From JAOPZW01 sp963707695 (GTDB lineage: Bacteria; Actinomycetota; Thermoleophilia; Solirubrobacterales; Solirubrobacteraceae): DNA of 64,000 nucleotides. Where the stretch lies: contig CAVPQY010000006.1 in NCBI GenBank assembly GCA_963707695.1, positions 496,001-560,000 on the forward strand, in the 5' to 3' direction. The position numbers were made by a program, and so were the translations under genes. The notes below the pieces were generated by a model. It was not told the DNA's origin. It saw only the letters and a program-made list of their open reading frames with translations, and did no database searches. Positions within the stretch are counted from its first letter, which is position 1. Each line of letters starts with the position of its first letter. Of the stretch, positions 26,330-35,216 are shown in pieces.

Positions 26330-26417
26330 CCGGCAGCGGATCGCCGGCCGGCCGGCAGCGGATCGCGCGTCGGCCGGAAGCGGGTCGCCCGCCGGCCGGG
26401 ACCGGATCGCCCCAAGA
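26330..26417. repeat. 22-bp imperfect tandem repeats, four copies, downstream of dnaE
   Basis: Units begin at 26330, 26352, 26374 and 26396, and each starts CCGG and carries a CGGATCGC or CGGGTCGC core. They fill half of the 195-bp gap between dnaE and the lipoprotein gene. There is no array leader or spacer diversity, so this is not a CRISPR. Neighbouring units can pair through their CCGG/CCGGCCGG ends, so a folding or termination role is possible. Confidence 0.7.
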
Positions 26418-26505
26418 CCAGCGCTTTTCGGTCCCTCGGCCGCTTGATCGGCCGGCTTCCGGTGTGATGGGATGGCGGGTCCGCCATGGACCACGTCGCC
26501 CCCTG

Positions 26506-28012
26506 ATGCCGGCCCGCCGCGCCCGGACGGCCCTCGCCGCCCTCGGCCTCCTCGGGGCCCTCGCGCTGGGCGGCTGCGTCGTGCTGCCCGGCGCCGCCAC
26601 CGACATCACCTCGACGACGGCGACGCTGACCGCGGTCGCGCGCTGCGGCGGCGGGCACCCGGTGCCCTGTCAGTACCGCATGCGCTGGCGGGCCGTGGGC
26701 ACCAAAGGGTGGAAGCGCGGGCCCCTCCGCGGCCCGGTGCGGGCCCGGACCGTCCGGGTCACGCTGCGCGAGAAGATCACGGGCCTGACCCCGGGGACGC
26801 GCTACCGCTGGCAGATGGGCGTCAAGGGCGATCGGCTGAACGCCGTCGCCTGGTTCCCGGGCCACTCGTTCACCACCGCGCCGGCGAGCACGGCGGCGAG
26901 CGCCCCGGTGGACCGGACGGCCCCGAGGACCACGCTGTCCGGCATGCCGGCGAACGTCACCCAGAGCGCGACGGCGTCGTTCTCGTTCACCGCGAACGAG
27001 GCGGCGACGTTCACCTGCCGCCTCGACCTGGGCGTGGCGGTGCCGTGCCGGAGCCCGAAGACGGTCACCGGCCTGCGGCTCGGCCGCCACCAGTTCCGCG
27101 TGTGGGCGCGCGACGCGGCCGGCAACGTCGAGGCGCTCCCCCGCGTGTGGTCGTGGGCGGTCTTCCCGCCGCCGTCCTCGCGGCCCCTGAAGGTGGCGGC
27201 GGTCGGCGACATCCACCCGCCCTCGCGCTCGGCCAACAGCGCCGCCACCGGCGTCGAGGCCGCGAAGTCCGACGTGATCCTCTCGATCGGGGACCACCAG
27301 TACCAGTCGGGGACGCCGGCCGAGTTCCGCGCGGGGTGGGACACCGATCGCTGGGCGCTGAACCTCCCGAAGATGTACCCGGTGCTCGCACCGACGCACG
27401 ACGACGACTGGCGCGACGCCTACCCGCTGCGCTACTTCAACGGCGCGGGGCCGCGCCACCTCAGGGTGCCGGTGACGCTGCGCCCCCACCAGTCCTACAG
27501 CTTCGACCGCGGCGGGTGGCACTTCATGGCCATCGACGACGCGTGCTACCGCGACACCGCGCACTGCAGCACCGCGGCGCTGGAGGCCTGGGTGCGGGCC
27601 GACCTGGCGCGCCCATCGCGGCGGCTGCACCATCGCCTACTGGCACCAGCCGTACTGGACGAGCCCGACCAGGACCCACGGCCGCGAGCTGGCGATGCGG
27701 ACGATCGTGCAGGCGCTCGCCACGGCCGGCGTCGAGCTGGTCATCAACGGGCACCAGCACGGCTACGAGCGCTTCGCGCCCCAGCGAGCGGACGGCGTGC
27801 GCGACGACGCCCGGGGGATCCGGTCCTTCACCGTGGGGACCGGCGGCATCGGCTTCTACCCGTGGACCGGCACGGCGGCCAACAGCGTCACGAAGCAGAC
27901 CGGGACCTACGGCGTGCTCGACCTGACCCTGCGGGCCGGCAGCTACGGGTGGCGCTTCCAGCCGACGTCCGGCGGGAGGTACACCGACGCCGGCGCCGGC
28001 ACCTGCCACTAG
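26506..28012 (+). CDS. Lipoprotein metallophosphatase with Ig-like domains (frameshifted)
   Basis: An exported lipoprotein of about 501 residues after correction. The signal peptide ends in a lipobox, LALGGC (C24). A fibronectin-like domain (about residues 30-125) and a second Ig-like domain (about 140-220, SATASFSFTANEAATFTC) come next. A calcineurin-like phosphatase core follows, with VGDIHPPS, SIGDHQYQSG, APTHDDDW in place of GNHD/E, AYWHQPYW and INGHQHGYERF. The frame breaks near 27615 by one extra base in a GGCGGC context; all the late motifs lie in the second frame. The altered third motif may change metal binding. Start ATG 26506 gives the cleanest lipoprotein signal; ATG 26464 is also in frame. 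Confidence 0.78.
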
Positions 28013-28031
28013 GCCGCTGCGGCCCGGCCGC

Positions 28032-28892
28032 CTAGCCCCGGCGGCGCGCCGCCGCGCCGCGCTCGCGCAGCTCGGCGCAGCGCTCCATCTCGGCGGGGCC
28101 CTCGAGGTCGGGGTCCGGCGTCTCGAGGATGCAGGGCAGGTCGGCGAAGCGGGGCTCGGAGAGGAAGACGGCGCAGCCGTCGTCGCCGAGCTCGCCTTGG
28201 CCGACGACCGCGTGGCGGTCGCGGTTGGAGCCCAGCCCGACCTGCGAGTCGTTGAGGTGCAGGGAGTGCAGGCGGCCCAGGCCGACCTCGGCGTCGAAGT
28301 CGTCGAGCACCTGCGTCAGCCCCTCGGCGGTGCGCACGTCGTAGCCGGAGGCGTAGAGGTGGCAGCTGTCGAGGCAGACGCCCAGGCGCTCGCCGCCGCC
28401 GCCCGCCTCGAGCAGCGAGGCGAGCTCGCCGAAGGAGCGCCCGAGCGTCCCGCCCGCGCCCGCCGTGTTCTCGAGGTGCAGCGGGCAGCCCTCGGACTCG
28501 GCCAGCGCCTCGCGGATGACTGCGCCCGCGCGCCCGACGGCGGGCCCGACCTCGCCCGTCTTGGCCGACCCGGGGTGCAGGACGACGCCGACGGCGCCCA
28601 GGCGCCGCCCGGCGCGCAGCGACGCGATGAGGGACGTGAGGGTCTTCGCGCGGATCTCCTCGTCCTCGGAGGCGGCGTTCAGCAGGTAGACGGCGTGGAT
28701 GACGAGCGCCTGGACCGGCGACGCCGCGATGGCGGCCTCGTAGGCCGCGATCGCCTCGTCGGAGTAGGCCGTCGGCTTCCACGCACGCGGGTTCTGGTTG
28801 AAGATCTGGATCGCGTCGCAGCCACGCTCGGCGCCGCGCTCCACGGCCTTCGCCGGGCCGCCCGCCGGCGACACGTGGGCGCCGATCAGCAT
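28032..28892 (-). CDS. nfo: Endonuclease IV (AP endonuclease)
   Basis: A DNA repair enzyme that nicks at abasic sites and removes 3' blocking groups. It is a 286-residue TIM barrel with the family features MLIGAHVSPAGG at the N-terminus, AIQIFNQNPRAWKP, VIHAVYLLN, HPGSAKTGE, LENTAGAGG, CLDSCHLYASGYD and HLNDSQVGLGSNRDRHAVVGQG, which supply the three-zinc site. The start codon is 18 nt from the divergent gltX start, so the two promoters must overlap. It is convergent with the lipoprotein gene (19-nt gap). Confidence 0.94.
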   Translation of the reverse strand: MLIGAHVSPAGGPAKAVERGAERGCDAIQIFNQNPRAWKPTAYSDEAIAAYEAAIAASPVQALVIHAVYLLNAASEDEEIRAKTLTSLIASLRAGRRLGAVGVVLHPGSAKTGEVGPAVGRAGAVIREALAESEGCPLHLENTAGAGGTLGRSFGELASLLEAGGGGERLGVCLDSCHLYASGYDVRTAEGLTQVLDDFDAEVGLGRLHSLHLNDSQVGLGSNRDRHAVVGQGELGDDGCAVFLSEPRFADLPCILETPDPDLEGPAEMERCAELRERGAAARRRG

Positions 28893-28896
28893 TCCG

Positions 28897-28902
28897 TACT
28901 GT
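28897..28902 (+). promoter_or_regulatory. TACTGT -10 box of gltX
   Basis: TACTGT ends 8 nt before the gltX ATG and lies inside the 18-nt gap to the divergent nfo start. Confidence 0.45.
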
Positions 28903-28910
28903 CCAGGGAC

Positions 28911-30242
28911 ATGCGGGTTCGCTTCGCTCCTTCTCCGACCGGCGCGCTGCACATCGGCGGTGCGCGCACGGCGCTCTACAACTGGCTGCTGGCGCGCCAC
29001 GCCGGCGGCACGCTCGTGCTGCGCATCGAAGATACCGACCGGGAGCGCTCGACCCCCGAGAACGTCGCCTTCATCCTGGAGGCGCTCGAGTGGCTCGAGC
29101 TCGACGTCGACGAGGGCCCGATCTCGCAGGTCTCGCGGACCGACCGCCACCAGGAGGTCCTGCGCGACCTCCTCGACCGCGGGCTCGCCTACCGCTCCAC
29201 CGCCACGGGCGAGGACGTCAGGGCCTTCAAGGCCCGACACGGCGCCGACCGCGGCTTCCGAGGCGAGGACGAGGGGGAGGGGGCCGTCCGCCTGCGCGTC
29301 CCCGACGAGGGCGCGACCGTCGTCCACGACGTCATCCGCGGGGACACGACCTTCCAGCACCGCCACCTCGACGATCCGGTGATCGCGCGTGCGGACGGGA
29401 GCGTCCTCTACAACTTCGCGGTCGCCATCGACGACGCCGACGCCGGGATCACGCACGTGATCCGCGGGGAGGACCACCTCTCCAACACGCCGAAGCAGCT
29501 CCTCGTCCTGGAGGCGATGGGCGCCGGCCAGCCGCTGTACGCCCACCTCCCGCTCCTGCACGGCCCCGACGGCAAGAAGCTCTCCAAGCGCCACGGCGCG
29601 GCGTCGGTCCAGGAGCTCCGCGACGCCGGCTACCTCCCCGAGGCGGTCCGCAACTACCTCGCGCTGCTGGGCTGGGGCGACGCCGACGACGAGACCGTGC
29701 TCACGACGCCGCAGCTCGTCGAGCGCTTCGCCATCGATCGGGTGAGCCGCAACCCGGCCCGCTTCGACGAGCAGAAGCTCCGCTGGCTCAACGGACGCCA
29801 CCTGCGCCTGCTGTCCGAGGAGGACCTGACCCGGCGCCTGGAGGCGTACACCGGCCGCACCGGCCTGGAGCCGGCCGTCGCGATCGCCCGCGAGAAGATC
29901 CAGACGCTGGCCGACTTCTGGCCGCTGGTGGGCACGATCTTCGACGGCCCCGCCGACGACCCCAAGGCCCGCGACAAGTGGCTCGACGACGAGGGCCGCG
30001 CCGCGCTGGCCGACGCGCGCGGTGCCGTGGCCGAGGCCGATCCCTTCCAGCCCGCGCCGGTGGAGGCCGCCCTCGACGAGGTCGTCGCGGCCCGTGGGGC
30101 CAAGAAGCGCGACGTCTTCCAGGCGGTCCGGGTCGCGGTGACCGGCACCACCGTGTCGCCGGGACTGCCGGAGACGCTCGTCGTGCTGGGCCGCGACGAG
30201 TCGCTGCGCCGCATCGACGCCGCATTGGCGCCCGCCGCCTAG
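28911..30242 (+). CDS. gltX: Glutamyl-tRNA synthetase
   Basis: Charges tRNA-Glu. A 443-residue class I synthetase with APSPTGALHIGGART at the N-terminus (HIGH-type motif), the RIEDTDRERS glutamate-binding segment, VIRGEDHLSNTPKQ and the KKLSKRHGA motif (about residues 222-230). The C-terminal anticodon-binding part is present but compact. It is somewhat shorter than the usual 470-490. In bacteria without GlnRS the enzyme also misacylates tRNA-Gln for amidation; this window cannot tell. Confidence 0.95.
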   Translation: MRVRFAPSPTGALHIGGARTALYNWLLARHAGGTLVLRIEDTDRERSTPENVAFILEALEWLELDVDEGPISQVSRTDRHQEVLRDLLDRGLAYRSTATGEDVRAFKARHGADRGFRGEDEGEGAVRLRVPDEGATVVHDVIRGDTTFQHRHLDDPVIARADGSVLYNFAVAIDDADAGITHVIRGEDHLSNTPKQLLVLEAMGAGQPLYAHLPLLHGPDGKKLSKRHGAASVQELRDAGYLPEAVRNYLALLGWGDADDETVLTTPQLVERFAIDRVSRNPARFDEQKLRWLNGRHLRLLSEEDLTRRLEAYTGRTGLEPAVAIAREKIQTLADFWPLVGTIFDGPADDPKARDKWLDDEGRAALADARGAVAEADPFQPAPVEAALDEVVAARGAKKRDVFQAVRVAVTGTTVSPGLPETLVVLGRDESLRRIDAALAPAA

Positions 30243-30404
30243 CGCGCCAGGCGACCGCCCGGCGCGCGCGCCGGCCGTCCGGCGCCCCAGGCTGCCGCTG
30301 GTCGCGCCGGGGCCTCGCGAGGCCGGCGTCGTGGGAGGATCCGGGTGTGCCAGGGACGGCCGGAGCGGGGGAGGGAGGGCTCAACCGAACGTCCATTCCT
30401 GCCG

Positions 30405-30446
30405 ATGAGAAGGGTGTCACGCACGACGACCCCCTCATCACCATGA
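30405..30446 (+). promoter_or_regulatory. Possible 13-codon upstream ORF coupled to the HDOD-LuxR gene
   Basis: ATG 30405 opens a 13-codon frame (MRRVSRTTTPSSP) whose TGA overlaps the ATG at 30443 (ATGA). The downstream gene has no Shine-Dalgarno of its own, so reinitiation is plausible. No clear TANNNT box precedes it, which makes this the weakest of the three such cases. Confidence 0.3.
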
Positions 30447-31552
30447 CTCCCCCGAGCACCGCCACCGCCGTGGCGCCCCTCCGCAAGGATGCGGCCGGCG
30501 CCACCACCACTGCCACCCCTGCCGCCGGTCGGCCCAACGAGGGCCACGGCCGCCGCCTGACCGCCGCCTTCGAGGCGCTGGAGGCGTTCCCCGCGCTCGC
30601 CGAGTCCCGGGACCGCGTCCTGCGCCTCGTGACCGCCGACCGGATCTCGCCCGGCGACGTCGTCGCCGCCGTCGAGTCCGACGTCGCGCTCGTCATCTCG
30701 ACGCTGCGCCTCGCCAACCAGGTCGAGGGCAAGACCCGCGGCCGGGTCGAGTCGGTCGTCGGGGCCGTCGAGCTCCTCTCGCCCGAGAGCGTCCAGCAGC
30801 TCGCCACCCGCGCGCGCACCTTCGACTTCTTCGAGCGCACGACCGTCTGGGACGCCGCGCCCGAGCGCTTCCGCCTCCACGGCGTGGCCACGCAGCGCGC
30901 GGCCGACCGGCTGGCCACCGAGGCCGGCTACGAGGACCGCGACCGCCTGATGGTCACGGCCCTGCTGCACGACATCGGCAAGCTCGTCCTCATGCACGCC
31001 TACCCCGGGTACCCGTCCCGGATCCACGGCCAGGCGCGCACGCCCGAGGAGCGCATCCACCGCGAGCGCCGCGAGCTCGGCGTCGACCACGCGCTGGTCG
31101 GCGGCGTCCTGGCCCGCCGCTGGGGCCTGCCGAAGTCCGTCGCCGCGGTCATCGAGCGCCACCACGCCGAGGACGCCACCGGCGAGGCCGCGTTCGTCCG
31201 GCTGGCCGACATGCTCGCCCACTACGCGCAGGGCAGCGCCATCGCCCCGACCGAGCTGCTCAAGGTCGCCCGCGCCGTGGGCATGGGCCCCAAGGACCTG
31301 CGCCGCGTCCTCTACGACCTGCCCTACCCGACGGGCGGCCGCACCCGCCAGATCGACCCCTCGCCGCTGTCCACGCGCGAGAGCGAGGTGCTCAAGCGCC
31401 TGGCCGAGGGCAAGGTCTACAAGCAGATCGCGCACGAGCTGTCGCTCTCGACGAGCACGGTCCGCACGCACCTGCACAACATCTACGGCAAGCTCGGCGC
31501 GGTCGACCGCGCCCAGGCCGTCCTCATCGCCACCGAGCGCGGCTGGCTCTAG
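30443..31552 (+). CDS. HDOD-domain protein with C-terminal LuxR helix-turn-helix
   Basis: A 369-residue cytoplasmic protein. After a Thr/Ala-rich N-terminus, residues about 38-250 form an HDOD/HD-related domain, with ALLHDIGKLVLMH (H176, D177) and a late VIERHHAED. Residues about 308-369 form a LuxR-type DNA-binding domain (LSTRESEVLKRLAEGKVYK and STVRTHLHNIYGKL). HDOD proteins usually sit in signalling pathways with c-di-GMP or two-component modules; here the domain is fused directly to a transcription output, so it may be a one-component regulator. The target is unknown. It is convergent with the phytase gene (14-nt gap). Confidence 0.83.
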   Translation: MTPPSTATAVAPLRKDAAGATTTATPAAGRPNEGHGRRLTAAFEALEAFPALAESRDRVLRLVTADRISPGDVVAAVESDVALVISTLRLANQVEGKTRGRVESVVGAVELLSPESVQQLATRARTFDFFERTTVWDAAPERFRLHGVATQRAADRLATEAGYEDRDRLMVTALLHDIGKLVLMHAYPGYPSRIHGQARTPEERIHRERRELGVDHALVGGVLARRWGLPKSVAAVIERHHAEDATGEAAFVRLADMLAHYAQGSAIAPTELLKVARAVGMGPKDLRRVLYDLPYPTGGRTRQIDPSPLSTRESEVLKRLAEGKVYKQIAHELSLSTSTVRTHLHNIYGKLGAVDRAQAVLIATERGWL

Positions 31553-31566
31553 GCCGGCCGCGCCGG

Positions 31567-33198
31567 CTAGCGGGCCGCGGTCGCGGTCCGCAGGCGGAAC
31601 GTGACCCAGGCGCCGCGGACGGTGCCGGCGGGGTCGCGGAGGGTGAGCGTCAGCTCGACCTTGCGGGCACCGCGCCGCAGCAGGGCGCGCGCCGGCTTGC
31701 TGAGGCGCATCGTGACCGCGCGGTCTCGCACCACCGTGAAGCGGACGGTCTTCGCCAGCCGCCGGCCGCCGGTCGTGCGGAGCACCGCCGTCGCGCGGAC
31801 GGCGAAGGCGTTCGCGTTGCGGACCTTGAACCGGACGGTGCCGGACGCCGAGGCGCGCAAGCCCGTGCGCCTCGAGACCAGCGCGCGGACGGCGGGGCGG
31901 CGCCCGAAGCGATCCAGGGTGGCGACGTGCGCTCCGGGTGTCGAGCCCGTCCCGGTGCCCGGCCCTGGCGCCGGGCCCGGCGCCGGCCCAGGCCCCGGCG
32001 TGCTGCCGGTGGGCGGGGTCCCGCCCGTCGGGGGCGACGGGATCGGCGTGGGGGTGGGCAGCGGCGTCGGCGACCCGAGCGCGCCGATGGTGCGCGGGTT
32101 GAACGTCGTGTCGATCGTCAGCCCGAGCTTGCGGGCGATGTCGCCCCAGGGGACGAGCTTGTAGTTCTGGTTCGCCAGGCCCGTGGGGGTCGCGTTCGAG
32201 TCGTCCTGCGCGATGAAGGCGCCCTCGGGGAAGGCCGGGCCGAGGTTGACGTTCGTCACGTCCTGGCCGTCGATGGCGGTGACCTTGTCGGTGCCGTTGG
32301 CCGCGCAGTCGGCGATGTGGAACTCGCCCTTCCAGGCGTTCGTCACACGGTCGTAGACGTGGAACGTGTCACCGCCCTGGCTGGCGGCGATGAGGTACCC
32401 GGCGCCGCCGCTGGCGTAGTACATCGACAGGCCCTTGACGTCCTGGACGATGTGCCCGCCGGCCTCGGTGGTCTTGTCGATGCGGACGGGCGTCTTCGGG
32501 TCGCCCGGCTCGGCGCCCCAGCGGTCGATGCCGCCGATGTCCTCGACGGCGACGTAGACGCGGGCGTGCTCGTCGTCGGCCACGAGGCCCTCGGTGACGC
32601 CGCTGATCGCCAGCTCGCGCACGAACGTGCCCTTGACCTGGCCGCTGGAGCCGTCGAGCTCGTACTGCCACGTGTGGCCGCTGTCGGTCACGAAGGCGTA
32701 GTACTTGCCCGAGACCGGCGAGTGGTACAGCGCGAAGCCGCGGGCGATGCGCCCGGCACCGGCCTCGGCGCCCATGGCGACGCTGCCCACGGAGGAGAGC
32801 GTGCGAGTGGCCTCGTCGACCTTCCAGAAGTCGATGCGGCGGTGGTCGCGGTTCGTGGCGCCGACGAGGCTGACGCGCTGCGAGCCGAGCGGGAAGTTGT
32901 AGCGGAGGTCGACGTTGTTGACGCGCTCGTCGGCGTAGAAGCCGAGCTCGTGGCCGGCGAAGTCGTAGACGCTCAGGCCGCCGCCGGTCTGCTTGTCGGC
33001 GCCGATGAACGCGCTGGCCGCGGGGTTGGCCGGGTTGATCCAGACGGCCGCGTCGTCGGCCGCGTCGAGCGCGTGGTGGACGGGGTCGGACTCGACCGTC
33101 GCACAGACGTTCGTCGCAGCGGACGCGCCCGCGGGCGCGAGCGCCAGCGTCGAGAGTGAGAGTGCGAGGAGGTGCAGCGGTGCGCGTCCGTGGCCCAT
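31567..33198 (-). CDS. Exported beta-propeller phytase
   Basis: A 543-residue secreted 3-phytase-like enzyme that releases phosphate from inositol hexakisphosphate with calcium. The signal peptide covers residues 1-27. The propeller (about 30-370) shows DAADDAAVWINP (45-56), the VNNVDLRYNF strand, ELDGSSGQVKGTFVREL and DVKGLSMYYASGG, all typical of BPP phytases. A proline/glycine/threonine-rich linker (about 378-425) leads to a C-terminal Ig-like domain of about 110 residues. An AAGGA ribosome site precedes ATG 33198. Phytase in a soil-type actinobacterium fits phosphate scavenging. Confidence 0.88.
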   Translation of the reverse strand: MGHGRAPLHLLALSLSTLALAPAGASAATNVCATVESDPVHHALDAADDAAVWINPANPAASAFIGADKQTGGGLSVYDFAGHELGFYADERVNNVDLRYNFPLGSQRVSLVGATNRDHRRIDFWKVDEATRTLSSVGSVAMGAEAGAGRIARGFALYHSPVSGKYYAFVTDSGHTWQYELDGSSGQVKGTFVRELAISGVTEGLVADDEHARVYVAVEDIGGIDRWGAEPGDPKTPVRIDKTTEAGGHIVQDVKGLSMYYASGGAGYLIAASQGGDTFHVYDRVTNAWKGEFHIADCAANGTDKVTAIDGQDVTNVNLGPAFPEGAFIAQDDSNATPTGLANQNYKLVPWGDIARKLGLTIDTTFNPRTIGALGSPTPLPTPTPIPSPPTGGTPPTGSTPGPGPAPGPAPGPGTGTGSTPGAHVATLDRFGRRPAVRALVSRRTGLRASASGTVRFKVRNANAFAVRATAVLRTTGGRRLAKTVRFTVVRDRAVTMRLSKPARALLRRGARKVELTLTLRDPAGTVRGAWVTFRLRTATAAR

Positions 33199-33307
33199 GG
33201 TGTCCTTCCGTGTGCGGGGGCGGTGTCCTCGTCGGCGGGCGCCTCGGCGGCCCCGTCGGTCAGTACGGATGCCACGGCGCCGCGCTTGCGCCCGAGCGGC
33301 GGAAATC

Positions 33308-34585
33308 TCATCGCCGCACGGTGAGCCGGGCCGTCGTCTTGCGCGTCGGGCCCGCCGCGGTCCGCGCGCGGACGGTGACGCTGAGCGAGACGGGGCGCCC
33401 GCGGCTCAGCGTCGACCGGATCTGGCGCAGCGCCTGGCGCGAGAGCCGCAGGTGGATCGCCGTGCGGTGACCCGCGCGGAGCGTGCGGCGCACCACGACG
33501 AGGCGGAGGCGCTTCGTCGCGCCGCCGACGCGGACGCGCGCGTAGACGGTCCCGCGGATCGTGCAGCGGCGGTCGCAGCGCGCGAAGGCCAGGAGGGTGG
33601 TGCGGCGCGTCAGGCGCTGGCGCGGCAGCAGGAAGCTCGCGGCCAGCCGCGCCGGCGCCGGGGCGCTGCGCTCCTGGGCGTCGGTGCCCGGGGCCGGCGT
33701 GGAGGGCGCCGACGAGCTCGACGGGGCGGGCGTCGAGGGCCTCGGCGTGCTGATCGTCCACGTGCGGCTCGCGGGCGTGGCGTCCGTGAGCCCGTCCCGC
33801 GCCGGGTGGTCGGTCCAGGCGGCGGCGGTGTCGCCCTCGCCGTCGCGGTGCACGGCGAAGTGGATCGTGCCGTCGTTGCCGTTGGACCACAGGACGCCGA
33901 CCTTCCCGTTGAAGGCCACGAGCGCCGAGATGTCGTCGGTCAGGTTCGTCGCCCCCGCCACCGGGACGACGTAGGGCGCGCTCCAGTCGGTCTGGCTTCC
34001 GGCGACGGTGTGCTGGACGTAGACGGACCGCGTGTCGTCGCTCGCGTCGAGCGGGGTGAGATCCGGGTCGTCGAGCGTGTACGTGGTCCAGAGGGTGCCC
34101 TGCGAGTCCTTGTCGATGGACTGCGACTCCATCTCCCGGTCGGCCAGCTCCACGGGGAACCCGGCGTCGAGCGCGTGCGTCCCCGCCGCCGCGTCGTAGG
34201 AGTACCGCCGGACGCGACTGCGGTCGTCGGGCTCGGACGTGCCCACCGGCATGTTGGTGCTGACGTAGAGCCTGTCGTCCGACCAGAGGACGTCGGCCTG
34301 GGCGCGCTCGCGCGGATCGACCTCGACGCCGGTCGAGGTCCACGTGTCCGCGGCCCAGTCGAACTTGAAGATCTCGTGCGCGCGGGACGGGTAGTCGTAG
34401 AGCACGCCCCACCAGCTGCCGTCGTGGAACCACAGCTTGCTCTGCGGCTTCTGCCCGGTCGGTGCGCTGACGCCCGCCGAGACGTAGGCCGGACCGCGGG
34501 TGCCGGCCGCCTGGGCCGTCGGTGCGCCGACGGCCAGGACGACGAGCAGCGCGGGCAGGGCGAAGCGGCGGAGCGGTCCGGACAT
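33308..34585 (-). CDS. Exported protein with propeller-like N-terminus and Ig-like C-terminus
   Basis: A 425-residue secreted protein with a signal peptide (1-28, cleaved after AQAA). The central part (about 30-285) has repeated W/G/D-rich beta strands (LWFHDGSWWGVLYDY, VLWSDDRLYVSTNM, GTLWTTYTLDDPD, VGVLWSNGNDGTIHF), as in a beta-propeller of the sialidase/BNR type. A Ser/Pro-rich linker (about 295-325) and a basic beta domain with two cysteines (FARCDRRCTIRG) follow. The C-terminal domain resembles that of the phytase next door, and both genes run the same way with 109 nt between them. The enzymatic role is unknown. Confidence 0.7.
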   Translation of the reverse strand: MSGPLRRFALPALLVVLAVGAPTAQAAGTRGPAYVSAGVSAPTGQKPQSKLWFHDGSWWGVLYDYPSRAHEIFKFDWAADTWTSTGVEVDPRERAQADVLWSDDRLYVSTNMPVGTSEPDDRSRVRRYSYDAAAGTHALDAGFPVELADREMESQSIDKDSQGTLWTTYTLDDPDLTPLDASDDTRSVYVQHTVAGSQTDWSAPYVVPVAGATNLTDDISALVAFNGKVGVLWSNGNDGTIHFAVHRDGEGDTAAAWTDHPARDGLTDATPASRTWTISTPRPSTPAPSSSSAPSTPAPGTDAQERSAPAPARLAASFLLPRQRLTRRTTLLAFARCDRRCTIRGTVYARVRVGGATKRLRLVVVRRTLRAGHRTAIHLRLSRQALRQIRSTLSRGRPVSLSVTVRARTAAGPTRKTTARLTVRR

Positions 34586-34724
34586 GCCCTCGGATAAGAG
34601 GAATCGCTCCAGGACGGAAGAACCCCCGCCCTGGCTCCGTAAGGTTGCCCTAATCCAGGCGACGCCGTGGGGGGCGACGGCGTGCGCGGCGGCCCGAGGC
34701 GCAGGACCTCGCCGTGCCCGCCGG

Positions 34725-34730
34725 TACGAT
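34725..34730 (+). promoter_or_regulatory. TACGAT -10 box of the Rrf2 gene
   Basis: TACGAT ends 7 nt before ATG 34738, which opens a seven-codon frame rather than the Rrf2 frame itself. Confidence 0.45.
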
Positions 34731-34737
34731 CGAGCGC

Positions 34738-34761
34738 ATGCCCGCGGGCCCGCTCCGATGA
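34738..34761 (+). promoter_or_regulatory. Seven-codon leaderless upstream ORF coupled to the Rrf2 gene
   Basis: ATG 34738 encodes MPAGPLR and stops at TGA 34759-34761, which overlaps the Rrf2 start (ATGA, 34758-34761). The -10 box spacing fits a leaderless mRNA beginning at this ATG, and the Rrf2 start lacks a ribosome site, so Rrf2 translation may depend on the short frame. Confidence 0.4.
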
Positions 34762-35150
34762 TCTCGATCACGACGAAGTCGCCCTACGCGGTGGCGGCGC
34801 TCGTCGAGCTCGCGCGCACCGGCGGCGAGGCCCCGGTGCCGATCGGCGAGCTGGCCCGCCGGCGCGAGATCCCGGTCCAGTTCCTCGAGCAGCTCTTCGC
34901 CGTCCTGCGCCGCGCCGGCGTCCTGCGCTCCCAGCGCGGGGTCAAGGGCGGCTACCGCTTCGACCGCGACCCCTCCACGGTCACCGTCCTGGAGGTCGTC
35001 GAGCTCCTCGACGGCCCGCTCGGCCGCGACGCCCAGGGTGTCTTCGCCGCCGCGGCGGCCGCCGCGCGCGACGTGCTGGCCGGGACCTCGATCGCCGACG
35101 AGGCGGAGCGCGAGGCCGAGCAGGCCGCCGCGCCGATGTACTACATCTGA
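34758..35150 (+). CDS. Rrf2-family transcriptional regulator without Fe-S cysteines
   Basis: A 130-residue winged-helix regulator. It opens with ISITTKSPYAVAALVELAR and has the helix-turn-helix IGELARRREIPVQFLEQLFAVLRRAGVL, the wing SQRGVKGGYRF and the long dimerisation helix typical of Rrf2. The family includes IscR, NsrR, RirA and CymR. There is no cysteine in the protein, so it cannot bind a cluster as IscR or NsrR do; a ligand-binding or CymR-like protein-partner mode is more likely. The target is not evident from neighbours. Confidence 0.88.
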   Translation: MISITTKSPYAVAALVELARTGGEAPVPIGELARRREIPVQFLEQLFAVLRRAGVLRSQRGVKGGYRFDRDPSTVTVLEVVELLDGPLGRDAQGVFAAAAAAARDVLAGTSIADEAEREAEQAAAPMYYI

Positions 35151-35193
35151 TCGACTTCGCTCTGGACTGGGATTCGGGGGTGGGGGTGCGCTG

Positions 35194-35216
35194 CAGCCCG
35201 CGCTGCAGTCGGGCTG
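35194..35216. terminator. Hairpin downstream of the Rrf2 gene
   Basis: CAGCCCG (35194-35200) pairs with CGGGCTG (35210-35216) over a 9-nt loop, 44 nt past the Rrf2 stop. No T-tract follows. The rest of 35151-35404 shows nothing I can support. Confidence 0.35.

Noticed and set aside
26330..26417. Tandem repeats as a CRISPR array
   Set aside because: Units are contiguous without unique spacers and no cas gene is present.
22414..27633. 1739-codon open frame on the minus strand across dnaE
   Set aside because: It is a shadow of the GC-biased dnaE frame: Arg/Ala/Val-rich, no domains, and covered by unmistakable DnaE motifs on the plus strand.
28893..28960. A TANNNT box for nfo on the minus strand
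   Set aside because: No hexamer with the right spacing is present; only the reverse of the gltX box lies there.
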